DNA from: an uncultured bacterium
GTDB lineage: Bacteria; Patescibacteriota; Microgenomatia; UBA1400; PJMF01
Direction: 5' to 3'
Assembly: GCA_903842795.1 (NCBI GenBank)
Contig: CAIMNJ010000004.1
Location: 1 to 41,726, forward strand
DNA: 41,726 nt
Below the pieces are notes generated by a model. The model was not told where the DNA came from and did not search any database. It worked only from the letters and a program-made list of their open reading frames with translations. Shown here piece after piece: positions 17,005 through 29,387 of this stretch. Position 1 is the first letter of the stretch. Every line of letters starts with the position of its first letter. A program made the translations under genes and the position numbers.

Positions 17005-19347
17005 ATGAATGGACAAGGTCAAGCTTTACTGACTCAATTGAATAGTCTTTTTGTTTCAATTTTCATGATTACTGCGCTAATAGTCTTTTTGGTTTTATTA
17101 GTATATTTTCTTGCTTCTTTTATTAAGAATCATCGCCGTGAAGCTTACATGCTTAATTTTGTTACTTTATTGGTCAAATTGCCAAAAAGCAATGAAATCA
17201 AAATTGATGCTGCTGAACAAATGTTTGCTGGGCTTTTTTCTCTGAAAAAAGACGATTTTTTTGCCTTCCTTAGACCAGAAGATATAGTTGGCTTTGAAAT
17301 CGTCGGCATGAAGGAAGACATTGCTTTCTACGTCACTTGTCACAAATCTATTCGTGATTTTGTCGAGAAACAAATTAATGGTGCCTACCCATCAGCTTCT
17401 ATCTCAGAAACGGATGAAGTTAATATCTTTAATGAAAAGGGTCGGGTAGCTTTTGCTCCAATCAAACTGGATAAAGCTAATTTCTATCCAATCAAAACTT
17501 ACAAAGATTTACCCACTGATGGTCTTTCTTTAATTACTTCTGCTATGTCCAAGATGAGCGATGGTGAGGGCGCTTCCTTGCAAATTTTATTGAGGCCAGA
17601 AGGAAAAGGTTGGCAGAGGCAAGGTCAGAAACACAATCAAAAAGAGAAAAAGCGTGAGTCTGATCCAGACAAAGCGAATTACACTCATGATCCAAAAGAA
17701 GTTGAAGCCATCAATAATAAAGTTGGTAAACCAGGATTTAGAGTTTCGATTAGAGTGGTAGTTTCTGCACAGAATGCAGTAACAGCTACCTCAAACCTTA
17801 ATAATATAGTTGGAGCCTTTTCTCAATTCTCGTCCACCTATAATCATTTTAAAAAGCCAAGTTTTTTGCTGTTTAAGCATCTTTTTATGATAGATTTCAT
17901 CTATCGTTACATGCCTCTTTTTGGTTCCAATACCATGATCCTCAATACTGAGGAGTTGGCAACGATTATGCACTTTCCCAACAAAACTGTGGAAACTCAT
18001 CATATTCGTGTTTTAACTGCCAAAAATGCTCCTGCTCCCAACAAGATTCCAACCACAGGTCTATTTCTTGGCAAATCAATTTATCGTGGTCAAGAGCGTG
18101 ATATCTACGCTAGTCTCAATGATCGTCGCCGTCACACGTACATCATTGGAAAGACTGGTACTGGTAAATCTGAATTTCTCAAAGACATGATTTTGCAGGA
18201 TATTGAGGCAGGTCACGGCGTAGCAGTCATTGATCCTCATGGTGATTTGGTTGATGATGTTTTGCAACTTATGCCTCCAGAGCGTGCAGAAGATGTGATT
18301 TATTTCAATCCTTCTGATATTACTCGTCCAATGGGTCTTAATATTATGGAGGCTGATACGGAAGAGCAGATGCACTTCGTGGCAAGTTCTATTATTGGTT
18401 TAATGTATAAATTGTACGATCCTCATCACACTGGTATTGTTGGTCCTCGTTTTGAACACGCCATTCGTAATGCTATGTTGACCATCATGTGTAAGCCTGG
18501 CAGTACTTTTATTGAAATGGTGCGTATCCTGACAGACTCTAAATTTGTGGAAGAGTATTTGCCTTTAGTCAAAGATGGCATGGTTAAGCGTTATTGGACT
18601 GATCAGATTGCCAATACTAGTGATTTTCATAAATCTGAAGTTATGGACTACATCGTTTCTAAGTTTGGTCGCTTTGTCACCAACAAGACTATGCGCAACA
18701 TTATTGGTCAGCCTCATAGTTCTTTTGATTTCCGTAAAGCCATGGATGAGAAGAAAATTGTTTTGTGTAATTTATCCAAAGGTATTTTGGGTGAAGAAGA
18801 TGCTAAGTTTTTAGGTTTGATTTTGGTGCCAAAAATTTTGGCTGCTGCCATGAGCCGTCAGAATGTGCCAATGGATCAACGTCCAGACTTTTTCTTGTAC
18901 GTTGATGAGTTTCAGAATTTTGCTACTGAGGATTTTGCGGCCATTCTCTCTGAGGCTCGTAAATACCGCCTCAATCTAGTGGTGGCTAATCAGTTTATTG
19001 GTCAGATTGATGAAGAGATTAAGAATGCTGTCTTTGGTAACGTTGGTACCATGGTTTCTTTCCGCGTTGGCGTGACTGATGCCAATTTCTTGCAACATGA
19101 GTTTGCTCCGACTTTTAACGAGAATGACTTGGCTAATGTAGAGAAATTCCATGCCTATATTAAGACAATCGTTGATAATGAACCAGTGCCAGCCTTTAGT
19201 ATGTCCCTATACAAGGACATTAAAGCTCAAGAAGCACGTATGAATCCAAAGTTGGCTGAGATGGTTAAGCAACTCTCTCGCCTCAAGTATGGTAAAGATA
19301 GGGAGTTGATTGAAGTAGAGATTAATCAAAGAGCGAGATTACTCTAA
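17005..19347 (+). CDS. Type IV secretion VirD4/TraG-like (conjugative coupling/HerA-FtsK-superfamily) ATPase
   Basis: N-terminal TM; RRHTYIIGKTGTGKSEFLKDMI (Walker A), GVAVIDPHGDLVDDVL, FFLYVDEFQNFATEDFAAILSEARKYRLNLVVANQFIGQI (Walker B and sensor region). Confidence 0.9.
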   Translation: MNGQGQALLTQLNSLFVSIFMITALIVFLVLLVYFLASFIKNHRREAYMLNFVTLLVKLPKSNEIKIDAAEQMFAGLFSLKKDDFFAFLRPEDIVGFEIVGMKEDIAFYVTCHKSIRDFVEKQINGAYPSASISETDEVNIFNEKGRVAFAPIKLDKANFYPIKTYKDLPTDGLSLITSAMSKMSDGEGASLQILLRPEGKGWQRQGQKHNQKEKKRESDPDKANYTHDPKEVEAINNKVGKPGFRVSIRVVVSAQNAVTATSNLNNIVGAFSQFSSTYNHFKKPSFLLFKHLFMIDFIYRYMPLFGSNTMILNTEELATIMHFPNKTVETHHIRVLTAKNAPAPNKIPTTGLFLGKSIYRGQERDIYASLNDRRRHTYIIGKTGTGKSEFLKDMILQDIEAGHGVAVIDPHGDLVDDVLQLMPPERAEDVIYFNPSDITRPMGLNIMEADTEEQMHFVASSIIGLMYKLYDPHHTGIVGPRFEHAIRNAMLTIMCKPGSTFIEMVRILTDSKFVEEYLPLVKDGMVKRYWTDQIANTSDFHKSEVMDYIVSKFGRFVTNKTMRNIIGQPHSSFDFRKAMDEKKIVLCNLSKGILGEEDAKFLGLILVPKILAAAMSRQNVPMDQRPDFFLYVDEFQNFATEDFAAILSEARKYRLNLVVANQFIGQIDEEIKNAVFGNVGTMVSFRVGVTDANFLQHEFAPTFNENDLANVEKFHAYIKTIVDNEPVPAFSMSLYKDIKAQEARMNPKLAEMVKQLSRLKYGKDRELIEVEINQRARLL

Positions 19348-19366
19348 TTTCCCTACAAATTCCCCC

Positions 19367-19394
19367 TTGAAATTGGTTACAAAAAATATATAAT
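19367..19394 (+). promoter_or_regulatory. Sigma70-type promoter of the rRNA unit
   Basis: TTGAAA (19367-19372), 16-nt spacer, TATAAT (19389-19394). Confidence 0.75.
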
Positions 19395-19568
19395 TGCTCT
19401 TTGTCTATACGGCTTTTCGGGATAAGCCAGATTACATAGACTCACGCGACAATCCTTAGAGGATTCCCTCCGTCCCAAATAAGCCTTCTTTAAGGCCTGA
19501 GATAAAACAGAATTGTTTAGTCTCTTCTGTTTTTTGCTCTTTAATTAGAACAAGCAAATGTACCAAGC
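19395..19568 (+). promoter_or_regulatory. Structured rRNA leader with boxA-like elements and terminator/boxB-like hairpin
   Basis: TGCTCTTTG (19395-19403); GTCTAT...ATAGAC stem enclosing GGCTT/AAGCC; AATCCttagaGGATT; GCCTTctttAAGGC; AAAACAGAA(19504-19512)/TTCTGTTTT(19525-19533) followed by TGCTCTTTAA (19535-19544). Confidence 0.6.
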
Positions 19569-19645
19569 GGGCCCTTAGCTCAGTTGGCTAGAGCGCCACA
19601 TTTGCAATGTGGAGGCCAAGGGTTCGAGCCCCTTAGGGTCCACCA
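19569..19645 (+). tRNA. tRNA-Ala (anticodon TGC), CCA encoded
   Basis: GGGCCCT/AGGGTCC acceptor; CCACA-TTTGCAA-TGTGG anticodon arm; GGTTCGAGCC T-arm; ACCA 3' end. Confidence 0.97.
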
Positions 19646-19741
19646 TGCTAGATAGAATCAAGTCGTTTGCTGCTTATTAGACTTTGGATTTTTTCGACCG
19701 AAAATTTCTAGAGACTAATAACTAGCAAATTGCTAGAAATT

Positions 19742-19751
19742 TGTTCTTTAA
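19742..19751 (+). promoter_or_regulatory. Spacer boxA-like element upstream of 23S
   Basis: TGTTCTTTAA. Confidence 0.5.
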
Positions 19752-19848
19752 TAAGTGAAGAAACTTTATGGCCTAATTTATTTAGGTCATAAACTAACTG
19801 TTACTCAATATGACTGAGTAAGAGAACATTTCAATGATAAATATTTTG

Positions 19849-22764
<2,916 letters not shown>

Positions 22765-22916
22765 TAAAATATTTATCAGTTCTAAGAAAAGTCGTATTGA
22801 GTAGGTTAGTAGTGAAAAATCCGTTTTTTACTACTAACTTTGCCACAATCGTGTCAAACAGTTAGCTTCACTTATTAGCGAACAAAAGTTCGTTTAATTT
22901 AACATATTACTTGTGT

Positions 22917-23060
22917 AAAAACGTTTAATTCTGGTCTCCAGAGCGAGATGGCACCAACTCTTCCCATCCCGAACAGAGTCTTGAAACGTCTCAGCGCTGA
23001 CAATAGTTGGGGGTTCTCCCCCTGCAAAGATAGGTCGAGGCCAGAATTAAGCGTTTTTTT
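22917..23060 (+). terminator. Terminator formed by extension of the 5S terminal helix
   Basis: AAAAACGTTTAATTCTGGTC (22917-22936) complementary to GGCCAGAATTAAGCGTTTTT (23039-23058), followed by T-run. Confidence 0.65.
22929..23046 (+). rRNA. 5S ribosomal RNA
   Basis: TTCTGGTC...GGCCAGAA terminal helix; CCCATCCCGAACAGAG conserved loop region. Confidence 0.9.
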
Positions 23061-23077
23061 AATGCCAATTTTTCAAT

Positions 23078-23299
23078 TTATAGGAAAAGGATAAAGCCAA
23101 CGAAAACTGCTAAAGCAAGTAAAAAGTTGGTTAGACCAAGTAAATTTACACTAGAAGAGAATTTAGTGATTAGCGTTTTTTTCATTAGTTGAACCTGGCG
23201 AAACATGATGAAGCTATAGGCTAAATAGAAAAAGGCTGCCACCACAAAAATAAATTTCAAGGTGATTTGGACTAAATCTAATTTAAAAATATCGATCAT
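23078..23299 (-). CDS. Small two-TM membrane protein
   Basis: 73 aa, FIFVVAAFFYLAYSFIMF and LLGLTNFLLALAVFVGFILFL. Confidence 0.6.
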   Translation of the reverse strand: MIDIFKLDLVQITLKFIFVVAAFFYLAYSFIMFRQVQLMKKTLITKFSSSVNLLGLTNFLLALAVFVGFILFL

Positions 23300-23327
23300 A
23301 AATTTAGTTTCCTTATCTTTCTTTTTT

Positions 23328-23975
23328 TTAGTTGGCTCTGCCTTCTAAATTTTCTCTTTCTTCTTCTAAAATTAGTTCGTTTAACAGTTTAGTGACTTTG
23401 GATGGCTGAGGCACATCGCCAAATTCAAATTCAGTTTTTTCACCAGCAGTTTGTATAAGTATAGTGCCATAGTCAAAAATGGCAGCCAAAGGTCCAGCAG
23501 TACTGGCAGTTACATCTTCAATATTTTCAATTTTGGCACTGCTAATGTCGTGAGAGATCATTGAAGTAAAATCGACATCAATCACTCTTTCGTCAGTAAT
23601 AATGTAAACATTGAAGAACCAAATTAGGAAAGTTTTGCTAATCATTCCAAAGGCTAAAACTATCCAAAAAATATTGAAAGCACCTATGAATTTATCTGGT
23701 AGAGCACTTAAGAATCCAGAAAAACTCAAAAGTGCCGGAATTAATATAATGGTACCAATAATAATTAGTAATTCTTTGACTTGAGTAATCAAATGTTGTC
23801 TAAGAACCAGCACAATTTCCTCGTCCTTGTCTTGAATGTCGATGCAAATATTGTTTGGTTTGGCTATAAAAGATTTAAAATAATTGCCAGTGGAGCGCTC
23901 ATTTTTCATTACCTCAGAATAATCATCGATTTTTCTTTTGGTATATTTTTTGGCTTGTTTAGGCATATTTGTCAT
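23328..23975 (-). CDS. PH-domain (bPH2-like) membrane protein
   Basis: Two TM helices then VYIITDERVIDVDFTSMISHDISSAKIENIEDVTAS...FDYGTILIQTAGEKTEFEFGDVPQPSKV; start at MTNMPKQ or MPKQ likely. Confidence 0.8.
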   Translation of the reverse strand: MTNMPKQAKKYTKRKIDDYSEVMKNERSTGNYFKSFIAKPNNICIDIQDKDEEIVLVLRQHLITQVKELLIIIGTIILIPALLSFSGFLSALPDKFIGAFNIFWIVLAFGMISKTFLIWFFNVYIITDERVIDVDFTSMISHDISSAKIENIEDVTASTAGPLAAIFDYGTILIQTAGEKTEFEFGDVPQPSKVTKLLNELILEEERENLEGRAN

Positions 23976-24095
23976 TATTATAACACCAAGCTTGTTTTTA
24001 ATTTTTATTCCCACTTTGTTTTTTCGTGAAAATTTGCTATCTTATGACCAGGTTTTAATCATTAAAATATTAGAAATATATTAGAGAGAGGAAAA

Positions 24096-24857
24096 ATGCC
24101 AGTTAAAAAAGCAGAAAAAAAAGTTGTCAAAAAGGTTGTAAAACCAGCAGCCAAAGCAGTATCTAAGTCTGCTGTTAAGGCAGTTGCCAAGCCAGCCGTT
24201 AAAAAAACAGTGGCCAAAACTGTTAAGCCAGTAGTTGCTTCTACTCCAATTGTCAAAACTAAAATTGAATCAAAAAAGTTGATCAAACCATTGATCTTTT
24301 TACTTGTTTTGGCTGTTGCTTATCTTTTAAAAGATGAGGTTATTGTAGCCAGCGTCAATGGCCGTCCTGTGACTCGTTGGGCTTTGGTACGTAATTTGGA
24401 AAAACAACACGGTTCAACTGTCTTAGAGAACATGACTTTGAAAATGTTGGTTGAGCAGGAGTTAAAAAAAGCCAATGTCAATGTCACTAAAGAAGAATTA
24501 GATGCAGAAATGACTAAAATTGAAGAACAACTGTCAGCCCAGGGTCAAAACCTTGATGACTTATTAAAGGCACAGGGTTTAACTAGAAATGAAGTGAGAG
24601 ATCAATTGGCTCTTAGCAAAGGTTTGGAAAAGCTTTTGGCTGATAAGGTTGCTGTAACAGATGAAGAAGTCAAAGCTTATTTCGACAAGAATAAAGAGTC
24701 TATGGGCGCTAATGCTAAATTCGAAGATGTTTCCGAAAGCATCAAGACTCAGCTTAAACAGCAAAAATTAGTTTCTGAGCAACAGAAATGGTTTGCTGAA
24801 ATTAAGAAAAATGCCAAAGTAAATTACTTTAAATTTGCTCCAAGCTTAGATCTTTAA
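24096..24857 (+). CDS. SurA/PrsA N-terminal-like foldase domain with TM and histone-H1-like basic N-tail
   Basis: KKAEKKVVKKVVKPAAKAVSKSAVKAVAKPAVKKTVAKTVKP; TM LIKPLIFLLVLAVAYLL; VIVASVNGRPVTRWALVRNLEKQHG...LKMLVEQELKKANVNVTKEELDAEM. Confidence 0.85.
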   Translation: MPVKKAEKKVVKKVVKPAAKAVSKSAVKAVAKPAVKKTVAKTVKPVVASTPIVKTKIESKKLIKPLIFLLVLAVAYLLKDEVIVASVNGRPVTRWALVRNLEKQHGSTVLENMTLKMLVEQELKKANVNVTKEELDAEMTKIEEQLSAQGQNLDDLLKAQGLTRNEVRDQLALSKGLEKLLADKVAVTDEEVKAYFDKNKESMGANAKFEDVSESIKTQLKQQKLVSEQQKWFAEIKKNAKVNYFKFAPSLDL

Positions 24858-24873
24858 TTAGAAAAATAAAAAG

Positions 24874-24912
24874 AAAATCCCTTCAGTCTTATAGATTGAG
24901 GGGATTTTTTGT
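24874..24912 (+). terminator. Rho-independent terminator
   Basis: AAAATCCCTTCA ... TGAGGGGATTTTTT. Confidence 0.75.
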
Positions 24913-24935
24913 AGCTATTTTTTAAAACTGAGAAT

Positions 24936-26756
24936 TTAGGTTTCTAATACTGCCAAGAAAGCGTCCTGATTAAGCTCAACTCGACCAATTTGCTTCATTT
25001 TTTTCTTGCCCTCGGCTTGTTTTTTAAGTAATTTCATTCTTCTGGTACGATCACCACCATAAAGCTTGGCAGTCACATCTTTGCGGAAAGCTTTAATGGT
25101 TTCGCGGGCAATAATTTTAGCGCCAATGCTTGCTTGAATTGGAATCTCAAATAGTTGGCGAGGAATTACGTCTTTAAGTTTTTTAACAATTGCTCTGGCT
25201 TTAATTTCAACATTCTCCCTAACAGTGATAAAACTAAGAGCTTCAACTGACTCACCATTGACCAGAATTTCTACTTTGACCGCTTCAACTTCTCTAAAAT
25301 CATGCATTAAATATTCCATAGAAGCAAAACCAGAGGTAACCGATTTGAGCTTGTCATGGAAATCAGTGATGAGCTCGGCCAAAGGAATGAAGTATTCCAA
25401 TCTAGTGCGATTGCCGGAACCAACGCTACCTACCAAAATAGCTCTTTTATCATGACAAAGCTTCATGATGTTGGACACATAGCTTTCTGGACAGAAGATA
25501 CTAAGGGTGGCAATTGGCTCTAAGATTTTTTTGACCCTGCTTTGATCGGGCATTTCTGCTGGACTGTGAATTTCGATAGTTTTTTCATTGGTAGTAACAA
25601 TTTGATAGGTCACAGAAGGGGCAGTTGCGATCAGATTGAGGCCAAATTCCCTCATTAGTCTCTCTCGCACAATTTCAGCGTGGAAAATGCCTAGAAAACC
25701 GACGCGCAAACCATTGCCGAGAGCAATTGAATGTGTGCCCTGATATTGAAGAGCGCTATCATGCATGGTTAGTTTAGCCATTGCATCTTTAAGATCAGTA
25801 AAATCTTTACTATCGACTGGATAAATTTCCATAAAAACCATTGGTGTTGGTTCTTTATAGCCAGGTAGAACATCAATTAATTCTTTATCTTCAAAGGAAG
25901 TGATGGTGTCACCAACTTTAAGCAAGGAAATGTCTTTGAGGCCAGTAGCAACATAGCCAACTTCACCTTCACGCAAGACTTCGCGCTTTTCTTTTTCTGG
26001 AGAAAAAATGCCAATTTCGACTGGCAAAAACTTAGTTTTGCTAAAGCTCAAATAGAGATCTTTTCTGCGAATTTCGCCATTAACTACACGTACATAGGCG
26101 ATGGCTCCCTGATGGTTATCAAATTTGGAAGTGATAATTAAAGCTCTTAGTTTGTCACTTTCTTGATCTTTTTCCTCTTGAATAAGCTTTTTTCCTGGAG
26201 CAGGAATTTCTTCGATAATTCTTTGCAAAACTTTTTCAACTCCTTCACCAGTTTTGGCTGAAACCATCAAGATATCTTCTTCGTCTAATTCAAAGAATTC
26301 CATAATTTCTAAAATGCTTTGTTCAACATTAGCAGAAGGTAAATCAATTTTGTTGATAACAGGGATAATTTTAAGATTGAGGTTTTTGGCTTTTTGATAA
26401 TTAGCCAGAGTTTGAGCTTGTACCCCTTGAGTTGCATCGATGAGTAAAAGCGCACCTTCACAAGCTGCTAGGGAACGATCGACTTCATAACCAAAATCAA
26501 CGTGTCCGGGAGTATCAATCAAATTCAAAACATATTCTTGTCCCTGATGTTGATAGTGCATTCTTACGGGAGCAAGTTTGATGGTGACACCCTTTTCCTG
26601 TTCGATTGGATTGCTATCCATCATTCGATCATGGAAATTAAGAGCATTAACAGCTCCGGTTAGACGCAAAAAAGCATCGGTCAAAGTAGTTTTGCCGTGA
26701 TCTATGTGAGCGATGATAGAAAAATTTCTAATCAAAGAAAGATCACTGTTTATCAT
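24936..26756 (-). CDS. lepA: Elongation factor 4 (LepA)
   Basis: IRNFSIIAHIDHGKTTLTDAFLRLTG, LNLIDTPGHVDFGYEVDRSLAACEGALLLIDATQGVQAQT, GFLGIFHAEIVRERLMREF, KLYGGDRTRRMKLLKKQAEGKKKMKQIG. Confidence 0.97.
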   Translation of the reverse strand: MINSDLSLIRNFSIIAHIDHGKTTLTDAFLRLTGAVNALNFHDRMMDSNPIEQEKGVTIKLAPVRMHYQHQGQEYVLNLIDTPGHVDFGYEVDRSLAACEGALLLIDATQGVQAQTLANYQKAKNLNLKIIPVINKIDLPSANVEQSILEIMEFFELDEEDILMVSAKTGEGVEKVLQRIIEEIPAPGKKLIQEEKDQESDKLRALIITSKFDNHQGAIAYVRVVNGEIRRKDLYLSFSKTKFLPVEIGIFSPEKEKREVLREGEVGYVATGLKDISLLKVGDTITSFEDKELIDVLPGYKEPTPMVFMEIYPVDSKDFTDLKDAMAKLTMHDSALQYQGTHSIALGNGLRVGFLGIFHAEIVRERLMREFGLNLIATAPSVTYQIVTTNEKTIEIHSPAEMPDQSRVKKILEPIATLSIFCPESYVSNIMKLCHDKRAILVGSVGSGNRTRLEYFIPLAELITDFHDKLKSVTSGFASMEYLMHDFREVEAVKVEILVNGESVEALSFITVRENVEIKARAIVKKLKDVIPRQLFEIPIQASIGAKIIARETIKAFRKDVTAKLYGGDRTRRMKLLKKQAEGKKKMKQIGRVELNQDAFLAVLET

Positions 26757-26778
26757 GGATAAAGGTCTTGTGACCAAT

Positions 26779-27015
26779 TTATTTTTTGAGTAATTTACTC
26801 AAAGAGGCTTTGACGCGGGCAGCCTTATTTTTTTGTAAAACATTTTTTTTCACGCTGCGATCAATGGCGGAAAAAGCAGCACTCAATTTATCTGCTGCAG
26901 GGCTTTTTTTCATCTCATCAATGGCGGTTTTCAATTTTGATTTGACCTGGCCATTGGCGATGGTTTTTTTCTTACTAACTTTAAGAGCTTTTTTAGCGTT
27001 TCTAAGTATAGGCAT
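26779..27015 (-). CDS. rpsT: 30S ribosomal protein S20
   Basis: MPILRNAKKALKVSKKKTIANGQVKSKLKTAI...VLQKNKAARVKASLSKLLKK. Confidence 0.9.
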   Translation of the reverse strand: MPILRNAKKALKVSKKKTIANGQVKSKLKTAIDEMKKSPAADKLSAAFSAIDRSVKKNVLQKNKAARVKASLSKLLKK

Positions 27016-27097
27016 AGATGGCAATTATACTAGAGTAAAGATCATTAGGCAAGCCTATTCGCTTTTGTGTCTTTCTCTATTATAATTTTCCTAAATC

Positions 27098-28783
27098 ATG
27101 ATCTCATTCGCAAAAATCTTCAATAGTAATGGTCTTTGGCTAGAAAAGAAGCAAAATTCTATTCTTTCTGCTGCTTTAGTAATTACTTTAGCCAATATTT
27201 TTTCATCTGTCTTTGGTTTATGGCGAGAAAGAGTTTTGATTAGTCAATTTTTTGGGAGTAGCGCTTCACAGCAAGCCTACGAAGCTTTTCAGGTGGCTTT
27301 TCAGATTCCAGATATGATTTTTCAGTTGATCGTGATGGGGGCTTTGGCGGCTTCATTTATTCCGCTTTTTACAGAGCTAAAGAAAAAGAGTGAAAAAGAA
27401 GCCTTTCGTTTTACTTCGATTGTGATGAACTGGATTTTGCTTATCTTTTTGATTTTTTCTGTTTTGGCTTTTATTTATACCCCTGCCATCACTGGTTTCA
27501 GAACAGGCAAAGAGTTTACAGTAGAGCAGATTGCTATTGCTGTAAAACTGACCAGACTGATGTTATTTGCACAGTTTTTCTTTGCTGTTTCTAATTTTTT
27601 GACTGGCATTTTGCAAGCCTATCAACGTTTTGTAGCACCAGCTTTGGCTCCAATTTTTTATAACTTAGGGATTATGCTCGGCACGGTTTTTTTGTCTAAA
27701 TATTTTGGGATTTATGCTGCTGGTTTGGGTGTTTTGATTGGATCATTTTTGCACACAATTATTCAGTTACCTTTGGTTTGGAAACTGGGTTTTCGTTTTA
27801 AATTAGATTTCAATTTAAAATTCACTTCTGTCAGAAAGTTATTTTCCTTAATGCCACCACGTCTTTTGACAGTTGGATTGTCTGAATTTCAGAATTTAGC
27901 AATGGGTTTCTTTGCTACTACTATTGGAGATTTGAGTTTCGTGGTGGTCAAATTAGCTAGTCGCTTGATGACTTTGCCAATTCGTTTCTTTGGTGTGCCA
28001 ATTTCTCAAGCCTCTTTGTCGTTTCTGTCAGAGGAATCAGCGCTAGAGGATAGGGAAAAATTTAATAATTTACTTATTCAATCTCTCAATCAAATTGCCT
28101 TCTTTGCTATGCCGGCCTCAGTGCTTTTGCTTATTTTGCGTGTCCCAATAGTACGTCTAGTTTTTGGTACTTATAATTTCCCGTGGAAAACCACTGTTTT
28201 GACAGGCAAAGTTGTAGCAATTATTGCTATTTCTATTGCTGCTCAAGCCATGGTGCAACTGTTGGTTAGAGCTTTTCATGCACTTAAAGATACCAAAACT
28301 CCTTTCGTCATTACACTTGTGACGGTTTTTGCTTATTTGCTTATTTCTTATCTTTCCGTTTATGTTTTTTCTCTAGATGTTTTAGGATTGGGTTTGGCAA
28401 TTTCTTTATCGGCTTTCTTGGAGCTGGCCTTATTTGTTTTCTTCATCAACAAAAAACTGACTTGTTTCACTGGTAAGGAGTTTTGGTTGCCACAGCTCAA
28501 AATGTTGGCAGCTAGTTTTTTTATGGCTGTTTTCTTGTATTTACCTTTCAAAATTCTAGATGAAGTGGTTTTCGATACCTCTAAAACCATCGATTTGATT
28601 GCTTTGACCATCTCCACTGCTAGTGTTGCTACTTTGGTTTATGTCTATTTTTCAGTTCTTTTTGATGTCAAAGAGCTGACTTATTTCCGTAATATTTTGA
28701 GTAAATTTGGCAAATGGAAAGAAGCAATTCAAGATTCTGAAGAAGTGCTTTTGGACAGTTCTATTGAGAATAATGAATTGTAA
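27098..28783 (+). CDS. murJ: Lipid II flippase MurJ (MviN family)
   Basis: Multi-pass; ANIFSSVFGLWRERVLISQFFG, MGALAASFIPLFTEL, VRAFHALKDTKTPF. Confidence 0.93.
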   Translation: MISFAKIFNSNGLWLEKKQNSILSAALVITLANIFSSVFGLWRERVLISQFFGSSASQQAYEAFQVAFQIPDMIFQLIVMGALAASFIPLFTELKKKSEKEAFRFTSIVMNWILLIFLIFSVLAFIYTPAITGFRTGKEFTVEQIAIAVKLTRLMLFAQFFFAVSNFLTGILQAYQRFVAPALAPIFYNLGIMLGTVFLSKYFGIYAAGLGVLIGSFLHTIIQLPLVWKLGFRFKLDFNLKFTSVRKLFSLMPPRLLTVGLSEFQNLAMGFFATTIGDLSFVVVKLASRLMTLPIRFFGVPISQASLSFLSEESALEDREKFNNLLIQSLNQIAFFAMPASVLLLILRVPIVRLVFGTYNFPWKTTVLTGKVVAIIAISIAAQAMVQLLVRAFHALKDTKTPFVITLVTVFAYLLISYLSVYVFSLDVLGLGLAISLSAFLELALFVFFINKKLTCFTGKEFWLPQLKMLAASFFMAVFLYLPFKILDEVVFDTSKTIDLIALTISTASVATLVYVYFSVLFDVKELTYFRNILSKFGKWKEAIQDSEEVLLDSSIENNEL

Positions 28784-28814
28784 AATTTAGTCATAACCTC
28801 TATCATGATAGTAG

Positions 28815-29387
28815 ATGTCAAAAAGGCCTGCCAATAAAAAATTGGACATTACTGTTAATCTTGTGCCTCAAGATCCGTTTTTTGAAACGGTTTTGGGTCG
28901 TCTTTTGAAGTGGGCGCTTTCCGTGGGTCGTTATATCGTAATTTTCACTGAAATGATTGTAATTTTGAGCTTTGCTTCGCGTTTTACCCTTGATCGCATG
29001 GTAACTGATCTAAATGGAGCTATACATCAGAAAGAAAGAGTGATTTCTTCCTATGGTAATTTGGAAAAGAATTTTCGTTTTATTCAAAAACAAATAGAAG
29101 ATTATCAGCAGTTTAAGCAAGAGGCCAATTTGGTCGATATTTTTCCCATTCTTAATGACAATGTTCCCAATGATGTGGTTTTTGAGACTTTATTGGTTCG
29201 TTCAGATTCGATTAATTTTACTGGTTCAGCCATGTCTCAACAGGCTTTGAATGTTTTGGTTAACAATTTGCAATTGAGTCCATATTTTAGCGAGGTGAGT
29301 GTAAATAAAATTGAATCCAGAGGAGAAAAAACTGCTGGATTTAATTTCGATATCAGATCGAAGATTAATTTAAATGCCAAAAAATAG
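28815..29387 (+). CDS. PilN-like type IV pilus assembly protein
   Basis: VNLVPQDPFFETVLGRLLKWALSVGRYIVIFTEMIVIL...; single TM followed by coiled coil; followed by PilO-like gene. Confidence 0.7.
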   Translation: MSKRPANKKLDITVNLVPQDPFFETVLGRLLKWALSVGRYIVIFTEMIVILSFASRFTLDRMVTDLNGAIHQKERVISSYGNLEKNFRFIQKQIEDYQQFKQEANLVDIFPILNDNVPNDVVFETLLVRSDSINFTGSAMSQQALNVLVNNLQLSPYFSEVSVNKIESRGEKTAGFNFDIRSKINLNAKK

